DNA of 64,000 nucleotides, taken from the NCBI GenBank assembly GCA_016717115.1, contig JADKGE010000011.1, positions 62,001-126,000 on the forward strand, read 5' to 3'. The translations under genes and the position numbers were made by a program. Below the pieces are notes generated by a model. It ran no database searches and was not told where the DNA came from. It saw nothing but the letters and a program-made list of their open reading frames with translations. Source of the DNA: Actinomycetota bacterium (GTDB taxonomy: Bacteria > Actinomycetota > Actinomycetes > S36-B12). Below, piece after piece: positions 55,059 to 62,812 of this stretch. Within the stretch, counting starts at the first letter, position 1. Each line of letters begins with the position of its first letter.

Positions 55059-56399
55059 TCAGGTGAGTGACCGGACGAGCTTCTTGTTGAGGAACTCCTC
55101 GATGCCGAGACTGCCCAGCTCGCGCCCGAATCCGGAGACCTTCGTGCCGCCGAAGGGCAGCTCGGGTGCGTCGAGGCCGACTCCGTTGATGTAGACCATG
55201 CCGGTGTCGAGGCGAGACGCGACGCGCAGCGCCTGCTCCTGGTCGGTGGTGAAGACGTAGGAGCCGAGGCCGAACGGCGTGTCGTTGGCGAGCCGAACCG
55301 CGTCGTCCTCATCCACTGCCCGGTAGACCTGCGCGACCGGACCGAAGAGCTCCTCGTAGTAGACCTCGTTGTCAGGAGTGAGGCCGGTGAGGACGCCGGC
55401 CGGGAAGAAGGCCCCGTCGCGCTTGCCGGCCGTCGCCAATGTCGCGCCCTGAGCGACGGCTCGGTCCACCTGCTCGGCCAGACCCGCTGCAGCACTTGCC
55501 GACGACAGGGGGGCTGACGTCTCCAGTGCGAGCATCTTCGCGGTGAAGAGCTCGAGGAATGCGTCATGCAGCTCGTCAACGACGATGAACCGCTTGGCTC
55601 CGTTGCAGGCCTGGCCCACGTTGTCCATCCGGCCGAAGATCGCAGCGTCGACCGTCGCATCGAGGTCGTCGGTGCTCAGCAGGATGAACGGATCCGAGCC
55701 GCCGAGCTCAAGGACCACCTTCTTCAGGTTCCGTCCGGCGATCTCCGCCACCGCCGCTCCGGCTCGCTCCGAGCCGGTCAGCGAGACACCCCGGACGCTG
55801 GGAGCGGCGATGATGTCGGCGACCTGCGCGATCGTGGCGTAGAGGTTCGTGTAGACGCCCGTAGGCACGCCTGCCTCGGTGAAGATCGACGCGATCGCGG
55901 CCGACGACTCAGGGCACTGCGACGCGTGCTTGAGAAGAAGCGTGTTGCCCAGCACGAGATTCGGGCCGGCGAACCGTGCCACCTGGTAGTACGGGAAGTT
56001 CCACGGCATGATCCCAAGGATGGTGCCGACCGACGAGGATCGGATGAACGCCGAGCCTTCCCCGTCCAGGTCCGCAATGGGCTTGTCGGCGAGAAGGCTC
56101 TCGGCGTTGTCGGCGTAGTAGGTGTAGATGGCGCCGCTGAACTCGACCTCCCCGATCGCGTCTGCGAGCGCCTTGCCCATCTCTCGCATGATGATGCTGC
56201 CCAGCTGCTCCGACCGCTCGGCGTGCAGCTCACCGATGCGCCGCACGACGGCGGCGCGCTCCGCGATCGACCGAGCCGCCCAGTCCGCGTGAGCCGCAGC
56301 CGCGGCCGCTACCGCCTCGCTGACCTCGGCGTCAGTCGCCGTCGGATACGTCTTGACGTGCTCACCGGTGTGGGGATCTACAACTGCATACGAACCCAT
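55059..56399 (-). CDS. gabD: Succinate-semialdehyde dehydrogenase
   Basis: A 446-aa aldehyde dehydrogenase from ATG 56399 (AGGAG upstream). It shows SVGTILGIMPWNFPYYQVAR, VSLTGSERAGAAVAEIAGR, VLELGGSDPFILL and the catalytic Cys in NVGQACNGAKRFIV. Length and the MPWNFPYYQV and NGAKRFIV segments fit the short NADP-dependent SSADH class. It would oxidise the product of GabT to succinate, completing GABA degradation. Confidence 0.88.
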   Translation of the reverse strand: MGSYAVVDPHTGEHVKTYPTATDAEVSEAVAAAAAAHADWAARSIAERAAVVRRIGELHAERSEQLGSIIMREMGKALADAIGEVEFSGAIYTYYADNAESLLADKPIADLDGEGSAFIRSSSVGTILGIMPWNFPYYQVARFAGPNLVLGNTLLLKHASQCPESSAAIASIFTEAGVPTGVYTNLYATIAQVADIIAAPSVRGVSLTGSERAGAAVAEIAGRNLKKVVLELGGSDPFILLSTDDLDATVDAAIFGRMDNVGQACNGAKRFIVVDELHDAFLELFTAKMLALETSAPLSSASAAAGLAEQVDRAVAQGATLATAGKRDGAFFPAGVLTGLTPDNEVYYEELFGPVAQVYRAVDEDDAVRLANDTPFGLGSYVFTTDQEQALRVASRLDTGMVYINGVGLDAPELPFGGTKVSGFGRELGSLGIEEFLNKKLVRSLT

Positions 56400-56407
56400 G
56401 ACTCTCC

Positions 56408-56614
56408 TCAATCGCTTCCCAGTAACGCATGACAGTGAACGCCGACGGCCTCAGCGGCGGCAACGGCCTCCAGTTCGCGCCGAGTGTACGCCGGGCACCC
56501 GGTCGAGCGGCACACGAATGCGCTCACGGATGGCTTCGGATCGTCGGCGTCACGCCACTGGTCCAGGTCGACCGGCTCGCGACCGCGAGCCCCGACCGGA
56601 ACGCGGATGATCAC
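56408..56614 (-). CDS. Possible small cysteine-containing protein upstream of gabD
   Basis: A 68-aa reading frame from GTG 56614, ending 8 nt before gabD so that its stop abuts the gabD ribosome-binding site. The C-terminal half reads FVCRSTGCPAYTRREL and VGVHCHALLG, a C-x4-C and H-C-H arrangement that could bind metal. No clear Shine-Dalgarno precedes it. I do not recognise it. It may be a leader peptide, a small metal protein or a chance frame. Confidence 0.35.
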   Translation of the reverse strand: MIIRVPVGARGREPVDLDQWRDADDPKPSVSAFVCRSTGCPAYTRRELEAVAAAEAVGVHCHALLGSD

Positions 56615-56753
56615 GCACGGCTGGCCATGGTCGCCGGCCGCTGCCTCCGAACGGCGGGAGAGGGGCGCGGTTCCCTGCCTGGATACGGAATTCGCAGTTT
56701 TCTCGGCAATTCGCCGCGGAATCGCTTGCCTTAGTCAGCAGTGATAGCCCATC
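56615..56753. promoter_or_regulatory. Divergent promoter region of gabD and the Lrp/AsnC gene
   Basis: The region between gabD (56399) and the Lrp/AsnC gene (56754) is 354 bp without an assured gene. Its first part may encode the small protein above. The rest is A/T-richer near 56690-56725 and contains two AATTCG steps, with ATTC-GCCGCG-GAAT at 56709-56722. That resembles the palindrome at 44517-44531 before the polyamine operon. Autoregulation by the Lrp-type protein is likely. Confidence 0.4.
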
Positions 56754-57236
56754 ATGGCCGTCATGCCTCCCCGCGACCGAGTTGCGACCACGCCGCTCGA
56801 CGATGTCTCGAAGGCCATCATCGAGCAGTTGCAGGAGGACGGTCGGCGGCCCTATGCGGCCATCGGCAAGGCCGTGGGGCTCTCGGAAGCCGCGGTCCGC
56901 CAGCGGGTGCAAAGACTCCACGAATCGGGCGTCATGCAGATCGTGGCCGTCACCGACCCTCTGCAGGTGGGCTTCTCGCGCGCCGCGATGATCGGTATCA
57001 CGGTGGACGGTGATGCCGAGGCCGTCGCCGACCGGCTCGAGCAGATGCCCGAGGTCGACTACCTCGTGGTCTGCGCGGGGAGCTTCGACATCCTCGCGGA
57101 GGTGGTGGCCGAGGACGATGACCACCTCCTGGAGATCATCAACCGCAAGGTCCGCGCCATACCGGACGTTCGCTCCACCGAGACGTTCGTCTATCTGAAA
57201 CTGCGCAAGCAGATCTACACCTGGGGAACACGATGA
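56754..57236 (+). CDS. Lrp/AsnC-family transcriptional regulator
   Basis: 160 aa. The N-terminal HTH is LDDVSKAIIEQLQEDGRRPY, AAIGKAVGLSEAAVRQRVQR, followed by an RAM ligand-binding domain (AAMIGITVDGDAEAVADRLE, EVDYLVVCAGSFDILAEVV). One domain of each type, as usual for octameric Lrp-like proteins that sense amino acids. Its stop overlaps the start of the aminotransferase gene (ATGA), so it very probably regulates this operon. Confidence 0.92.
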   Translation: MAVMPPRDRVATTPLDDVSKAIIEQLQEDGRRPYAAIGKAVGLSEAAVRQRVQRLHESGVMQIVAVTDPLQVGFSRAAMIGITVDGDAEAVADRLEQMPEVDYLVVCAGSFDILAEVVAEDDDHLLEIINRKVRAIPDVRSTETFVYLKLRKQIYTWGTR

Positions 57237-58636
57237 CAAGCACTCCGCAGCCCATTACCGAGCCCGGCGCCGACTTCATGGCCGACAAGGCCCGCGACCA
57301 CCTGTGGATGGCCTTCACCCGCCATTCGCACTACTACGACGGCTCGGGCCATGTGCCGATCATCGTCCGGGGCGAGGGCGCCTACATCTGGGACGACCAG
57401 GGCAACCGCTACCTCGACGGCCTGGCCGGCCTGTTCACCAACCAGCTCGGCCACGGCCGCAAGGAGATCGGCGCGGCGATGGCCAAGCAGGCCGAAGAGC
57501 TCGCGTTCTTCCCGACCTGGTCGTACGCGCACCCCCGCGCCATCGAGCTCGCCGAGAAGCTCGCGGGCTACGCACCGGGCGACCTCAATCGCGTCTTCTT
57601 CACCACCGGAGGCGGCGAGGCGGTCGAGACGGCCTGGAAGCTCGCCAAGCAGTTCTTCAAGATCACCGGCAAGCCCACGAAGCACAAGGTGATCAGTCGA
57701 AGCATCGCCTACCACGGCACCCCGCAAGGTGCCCTCGCCATCACCGGCATCCCCGAAGCCAAGGCGGCCTTCGAGCCGCTCGTGCCCGGGGCCATCAAGG
57801 TGCCTAACACCAACTTCTACCGAGCGGCCGAGGAGTACCGGCACGACGAGAAGGCCTTCGGGCTGTGGGCGGCGGAGCGCATCGCCGAAGCGATCGAGTT
57901 CGAGGGCGCCAACACCGTGGCGGCGGTCTTCCTCGAGCCGGTGCAGAACTCCGGCGGCTGCTTCCCGCCGCCGCCGGGATACCTCGAGCGCGTGCGCGAG
58001 ATCTGCGACGAGTACGACGTCATCCTCGTCGCGGACGAGACCATCTGCGCCTTCGGCCGAATCGGCGACATGTTCGCGATGAACCGGTTCGGCGTCACGC
58101 CCGACATCATCACGTGCGCAAAGGGACTCACGTCGGGCTACGCGCCCATGGGCGCGATGATCGCGAGCGATCGGCTGTTCGAGCCGTTCAAGACCGGCCG
58201 CAACACGTTCCTGCACGGCTTCACGTGGGGCGGTCATCCCGTGGCCGCCGCGGCCGCACTCGCCAGCCTGCAGATCTTCGAGGACGAGGGCGTCCTCCAG
58301 CACGTTCGCGACAACGAAGGAGCGTTCCGCCAGACCCTGGAGAAGCTCACCGATCTGCCCATCGTCGGTGACATCCGGGGCGCCGGCTACTTCTACGGCA
58401 TCGAGCTCGTCAAGGACAAGGTCACCCGCGAGACGCTCAACGACGACGAGTCGGAGCGCGTGCTGCGGGGCTTCCTGTCCAAGGCGCTGTTCGATGCCGG
58501 GCTGTACTGCCGCGCCGACGACCGCGGCGATCCGGTGGTCCAACTGGCTCCCCCGCTGATCATCGGGCAGCCGGAGTTCGACGAGATCGAGGGCATCCTG
58601 CGATCGGTCCTGACGGAGGCCTGGTCGCTCCTGTGA
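57233..58636 (+). CDS. Class III omega-aminotransferase, probably putrescine/diamine aminotransferase
   Basis: A 467-aa PLP enzyme. Motifs are IVRGEGAYIWDDQGNRYLDG, FFTTGGGEAVETAWKLAKQF, VADETICAFGRIGDMFAMN and the PLP Lys in ITCAKGLTSGYAPMGAMI. The DHLWMAFTRHS N-terminus recalls the SpuC/YgjG group and beta-alanine:pyruvate aminotransferases. In context it could act on putrescine, on beta-alanine, or on both, bridging the two catabolic routes. It is coupled to the Lrp-type regulator. Confidence 0.88.
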   Translation: MTSTPQPITEPGADFMADKARDHLWMAFTRHSHYYDGSGHVPIIVRGEGAYIWDDQGNRYLDGLAGLFTNQLGHGRKEIGAAMAKQAEELAFFPTWSYAHPRAIELAEKLAGYAPGDLNRVFFTTGGGEAVETAWKLAKQFFKITGKPTKHKVISRSIAYHGTPQGALAITGIPEAKAAFEPLVPGAIKVPNTNFYRAAEEYRHDEKAFGLWAAERIAEAIEFEGANTVAAVFLEPVQNSGGCFPPPPGYLERVREICDEYDVILVADETICAFGRIGDMFAMNRFGVTPDIITCAKGLTSGYAPMGAMIASDRLFEPFKTGRNTFLHGFTWGGHPVAAAAALASLQIFEDEGVLQHVRDNEGAFRQTLEKLTDLPIVGDIRGAGYFYGIELVKDKVTRETLNDDESERVLRGFLSKALFDAGLYCRADDRGDPVVQLAPPLIIGQPEFDEIEGILRSVLTEAWSLL

Positions 58637-59321
58637 CGCCCGAGCCCCCGTCCACCCCATCCGCACCCGGGTCCACCACCAGGACCCGGGTGCGGCGTAT
58701 CCCGGAGAACGCGGTCACTGAGACGGCCGTCCTCCACCAGGTGCTCGACGCCGGGCTCGTGGCCCATCTCGCCGTCGTCGACGGCGGTCAGCCCTTCGTC
58801 ATCCCCGTGGCGTACGCACGCCGGGGCGACACCGTCGTGTTCCACGGATCGACGGGCTCACGGCTGTTCCGGGCCCTCGACGCGGGTGCCCCCACCTGCC
58901 TGACCGTCACGCTGCTCGACGGACTGGTGCTGGCGCACAGCGCCTTCGAGTCGAGCATGAACTACCGGTCGGCGGTGGTCATCGGCACCGCCCGCCGCCT
59001 CAGTGGCGACGACGAACTCGATGCCCTGCGCACCATCACCGAGCACCTGCTGCCTGGCCGCTGGGACGACAGTCGCCCGCCCTCAACGCCAAGGAGCTGG
59101 CGGCGACCATGACCCTTGAGCTGCCCCTCGACGAGTGCTCCGTGAAGGTCCGCACCGGTGGCCCCACGGACGATCCGGACGACCTCGCCGACCCCCTGCT
59201 CTCCCGCGTCTGGGCCGGTACGGTGCCCCTCGTGGAGTCCTTCGGCGAACCCATCCGCAGCCACGAGGGTCCCGCCGACGCGGCAGTGCCCTCCTCCGTC
59301 CGGGAATGGAGGCGGTCGTGA
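58633..59321 (+). CDS. Pyridoxamine 5'-phosphate oxidase-like flavin-binding protein, one frameshift
   Basis: About 229 aa when repaired. The start GTG overlaps the aminotransferase stop. Motifs are RIPENAVTETAVLHQVLDAG, VAHLAVVDGGQPFVIPVAYA, TVVFHGSTGSRLFRAL and MNYRSAVVIGTARRLS, fitting the flavin-nucleotide-binding branch of the PNPOx-like split barrel. Near 59082 one base is missing (DDSRP-ALNAKELAATMTLEL). The C-terminal part (PLDECSVKVRTGGPTDDPDD) is intact. The role in this operon is unknown; reduced flavin supply to the oxidase next door is one idea. Confidence 0.8.
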
Positions 59322-60702
59322 CCGACGACCTTCGACGACTGTCCTTGTGGTGGGACACGTTGCCGGACGAGTTGCGGACGCCGATCGGCGGACCGCTGGC
59401 GGGCGACGCGACGGCCGACGTCGCCATCGTCGGGGGCGGATTAACCGGGCTGTGGACCGCGTACTACCTGAAGAAGGCCGATCCGGCGCTGCGCATCATC
59501 GTCCTCGAAGCGGAGCAGGCCGGATTCGGGGCCAGCGGGCGCAACGGCGGCTGGGCCTCGGCGCTCTTCCCTGCGAGCCTGGACGCCCTGGCGCGGGCAT
59601 CCTCCCGGGACGCCGCGGTACGCATGAAGCGCGCCATGAACGACACCGTCGACGAGATCGGCCGCGTCGCTGCCAGCGAGGGCTGGGACATCGACTGGGT
59701 CAAGGGCGGCACCGTCGTCCTCGCTCGCACTCCGCTGCAGCTGCAGACGGCCAAGGACGAGGTGGCCGCCATCCGGACGTGGGGCTTCGGCGAGCAGGAC
59801 CTCGAACTCCTGGACGCGGCGCAGGCCTCCGAACGCGCAGGAGCAACCGATGTCCTCGGAGGCACCTACACGCCGCACTGCGCGTCGATCCACCCCGCCC
59901 GTCTCGTGCGCAGCCTGGCCCGGGCAGTGGCCGACATGGGCGTCGTGGTCCACGAGGGCACGCGGGTGAGTGCCATCGAGCCCGGCATCGTGCGCACGGG
60001 CCACGGCGACGTGCGGGCCGAGATCGTCGTTCGGGCCACGGAGGGCTACACCCGGACCCTCAAGGGCCATACCCGCACCCTCGCGCCGGTCTACTCCCTC
60101 ATGCTGGCCACCGAGCCGCTGACGGACGAGATGTGGGCCGTGATCGGCCTGGGGCGCGCGAGACCTTCGCCGACGGCCGGCACCTGATCATCTACGGCCA
60201 GCGCACGCGGGACGGCCGGATCGCCTTCGGGGGGCGCGGGGCCCCGTACTTCTTCGGCTCGCGCATCACGCCCGAGCAGGATCAGAACGCCTCGGTTCAC
60301 GCGGCCCTGTGGGACGTGCTCACCGACCTGTTCCCCGCCGTGAGGCCAGCCGCGGTCACGCACACGTGGGGTGGCCCGCTGGGCGTCCCCCGCGACTGGT
60401 GGGCATCGTGCGGACTCGATCGCACGACTGGGCTGGCGTGGTCAGGAGGCTACGTCGGCGACGGCGTGGGCACGTCCAACCTCGGCGGACGCACCCTCGC
60501 CGACCTCATCCTCGATCGGCGCACCGACATCGTCAGCCTGCCCTGGGTCAACCATCGCTCCCGGCGCTGGGAGCCGGAACCGCTGCGCTGGGTCGGTGCC
60601 AACGTGGGCCTGCAGGTCATGACCAGTGCCGACTCGGTGGAAGCGCGCACGGGCCGGCCGTCGAGGAGGGCGGCCATGTTCGCACGGAAGATCGGTCACT
60701 AG
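59318..60702 (+). CDS. FAD-dependent amine oxidase (PuuB/DadA-like), one frameshift
   Basis: About 462 aa when repaired; GTG 59318 overlaps the preceding stop. The FAD motif is DVAIVGGGLTGLWTAYYLKK, followed by GFGASGRNGGWASALFPASL and HCASIHPARLVRSLARAVAD. One G is missing in the run at 60151-60154 (IGLG-ARETFADGRHLIIYGQ). The C-terminus has HTWGGPLGVPRDWWASCGLD and GYVGDGVGTSNLGGRTLADL. The family includes gamma-glutamylputrescine oxidase and D-amino acid dehydrogenase. No gamma-glutamylputrescine synthetase is in the window, so the substrate is uncertain. Confidence 0.87.
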
Positions 60703-60711
60703 CAGAGGCAA

Positions 60712-62124
60712 ATGGGAGGTCCCTTGAGCACCGACGCGCACGGCAACCAGATGAGCGCCGCCACCGAGGTACCGGCGCTGTACGACGCGGCGCTCGACCA
60801 GCTGCTGCACTTCCGTCCCGGCATCGGTGACACCGTGGCCACGGCGCTGGAGGTCGATCCATCGGCACCGATGCTTCGTGCGTTCGAGGCGTACCTCGGG
60901 CTCCTCGCCACCGAGCCGGCCGACGCGGCCAGCGCCAGACGCACCCTTGCCGACTACCTCGGCATGACCGACGACTCGGGCTGGACGCCACGCGAGCACG
61001 CGCATGTGTCCGCCGCGCAGGCTTGGCTGAGCGGCGACATGTCGCGGGCGGGACGCATCCTGCGGGAGGTCACCGTCGAGCATCCGCGCGATGCGCTCGC
61101 GCTGGCCGTCGGCCATCAGATCGACTTCTTCTCCGGCGACGCGGCAACCCTTCGCGACCGGATCGGCTCGGCCCTGACGTCGTGGCGCCCGGACGATCCG
61201 CATCTGGGCGTCGTCCTCGGTATGTACGCCTTCGGACTCGAGGAGGCGGGCCACTACGACCGGTCCGAGTCCGTCGGGCGGCGTGCCGTCGACCTGGACG
61301 CCAAGGACGTGTGGGGCATCCACGCGGTGGTGCACACCTACGAGATGCAGGGCAGGTTCCACGAGGGCGTGCGCTTCATGGACGCCCGGCGCCCCGACTG
61401 GACGGAGGGCAACTTCCTCAACGTGCACAACTCCTGGCACTACGGCATCTACCGACTCGAGGTGGACGACATCGCCACCGGGCTCGCCATCTACGACGCC
61501 GTCCTGCACAATGCCGACTCCGACGGCCTGGCGATGGAGATGCTCGACGCCGCGGGATACCTCTGGCGCCTGCTGCTGGACGGGCATGATCAGATCGACC
61601 GCTGGCTCGCCCTCGCGGACGCCTGGGATCCGGCGATGACACAGCCCTACTACGCCTTCAACGACATGTTCGCCGTCATGAGCTATGTCGGAGCGGGCCG
61701 GCTCGCCGACGCACAGGCACTGGTCGACGGGCGCCGCGCCTGGGCCGACGAGGCCTCGTCCGCGATGACCAACACGCGCATGACTGCCGAGATCGGGATC
61801 CCGGTATGCCAGGCCATCGTCGACTTCGGTCGGGGCGACCACGACGCTGTCGTCGAGGGCCTCGCTCCCATCCGAGGCCGTATCGGGGACTTCGGCGGGA
61901 GTCATGCCCAGCGCGATGCCGTGCAGCGGACACTGGTCGACTCTGCGATCCTCTCGGGTCGCACCGACCTCGCGCGGGCGCTGCTCTCGGAGCGGATCAG
62001 CGTCAAGCCCGGCAGCCCGTGGAACTGGCGGCGCCAAGCCCGCCTGGATGCCCTCCTCGGCGACCCCGCCTCGGCCGAGGCCGACCTTGCGACCGCGGTC
62101 GCCCTCGCCGCCGAGCCCGGCTGA
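60712..62124 (+). CDS. TTC38-like tetratricopeptide repeat protein
   Basis: 470 aa from ATG 60712; a TTG at 60724 with GGGAGG upstream is an alternative. The chain is helical throughout, with TPR-like units. The centre, AVDLDAKDVWGIHAVVHTYE, MQGRFHEGVRFMDARRPDW, and NSWHYGIYRLEVDD, matches the conserved core of the TTC38 family, known from vertebrates and bacteria but without a defined function. It is the last gene of the aminotransferase/oxidase operon, 9 bp after the FAD oxidase, and ends 1 bp before a convergent gene. Confidence 0.82.
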   Translation: MGGPLSTDAHGNQMSAATEVPALYDAALDQLLHFRPGIGDTVATALEVDPSAPMLRAFEAYLGLLATEPADAASARRTLADYLGMTDDSGWTPREHAHVSAAQAWLSGDMSRAGRILREVTVEHPRDALALAVGHQIDFFSGDAATLRDRIGSALTSWRPDDPHLGVVLGMYAFGLEEAGHYDRSESVGRRAVDLDAKDVWGIHAVVHTYEMQGRFHEGVRFMDARRPDWTEGNFLNVHNSWHYGIYRLEVDDIATGLAIYDAVLHNADSDGLAMEMLDAAGYLWRLLLDGHDQIDRWLALADAWDPAMTQPYYAFNDMFAVMSYVGAGRLADAQALVDGRRAWADEASSAMTNTRMTAEIGIPVCQAIVDFGRGDHDAVVEGLAPIRGRIGDFGGSHAQRDAVQRTLVDSAILSGRTDLARALLSERISVKPGSPWNWRRQARLDALLGDPASAEADLATAVALAAEPG

Positions 62125-62125
62125 G

Positions 62126-62761
62126 TCAGGCCAGCGCGAGGGGGTTCGGGGTGGGCGCGCCCACCCGCGACAGGGTGTTGCTGTCGACGTGCTCGAAGGT
62201 GCCCTGCCCGGCCACCTCCAGCGTGGTGACCTGCTCGTACGACCAGGTGTCGTCCGCGCCGATGCGGAACATGATCTGCCACGCCGTCGTGTGGAAGGCG
62301 TGATCCAGGAAGGGACTCGTGGAGATGCCGAAGTGCGGATCGTCGACGCTGGCCCGCAGGGCGAACGTGCGGTCACCCGCTGCAACCGTGCCACCGGCCA
62401 TGGCCACCTGGCCCCGAGGGATCGCCAACGTCATGATCGTCAGCCCGGTGGCCGGCTCCCACAGCAGGTAGCCGACCTGGTCGTGGAACGCCCCCACCTC
62501 GCCGGGCTCGACCATGTGCGCCCGGTAACGAAGTCCGTAGAGCAGCTGAGGCCCGTTGGTCTGCGGGTCGATCGGCTGGGCCTCGAACCGCTCGTGGAAG
62601 CTCTTGAACTCCGGGCCATGCGCCTTCGGGTTGACGTCACTGCCCTGGCGGCCCTCCCACACCCCTGCCAGCGGCGTGAGCGGGCCGAGGTTCGCCAGGG
62701 TGTCCGGATCCGGATCAGGCTCGGTGAAGATGTCGTCGGGGTACTGCGGCGTCGTGATCAC
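62126..62761 (-). CDS. Nitrobindin-like heme-binding beta-barrel protein
   Basis: A 211-aa protein. LGPLTPLAGVWEGRQGSDVN carries the GxWxGxG-type motif of the THAP4/nitrobindin FABP-like family. YRAHMVEPGEVGAFHDQVGY, LLWEPATGLTIMTLAIPRGQ and FALRASVDDPHFGIS follow the ten-strand barrel pattern. Nitrobindins bind heme and react with nitric oxide or peroxynitrite. I cannot confirm the axial His from sequence alone. It is convergent with the TTC38-like gene. Confidence 0.75.
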   Translation of the reverse strand: MITTPQYPDDIFTEPDPDPDTLANLGPLTPLAGVWEGRQGSDVNPKAHGPEFKSFHERFEAQPIDPQTNGPQLLYGLRYRAHMVEPGEVGAFHDQVGYLLWEPATGLTIMTLAIPRGQVAMAGGTVAAGDRTFALRASVDDPHFGISTSPFLDHAFHTTAWQIMFRIGADDTWSYEQVTTLEVAGQGTFEHVDSNTLSRVGAPTPNPLALA

Positions 62762-62812
62762 GCACCCGATGCTACGGGCGACGGGTGCAGGACACCCGGC
62801 GAGCGTGGACGG

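Noticed and set aside
56429..56734. Plus-strand 101-codon frame in the gabD/Lrp gap
   Set aside because: It has no ribosome-binding site or recognisable motif and overlaps the candidate promoter region. The minus-strand frame at 56408-56614 is better placed.
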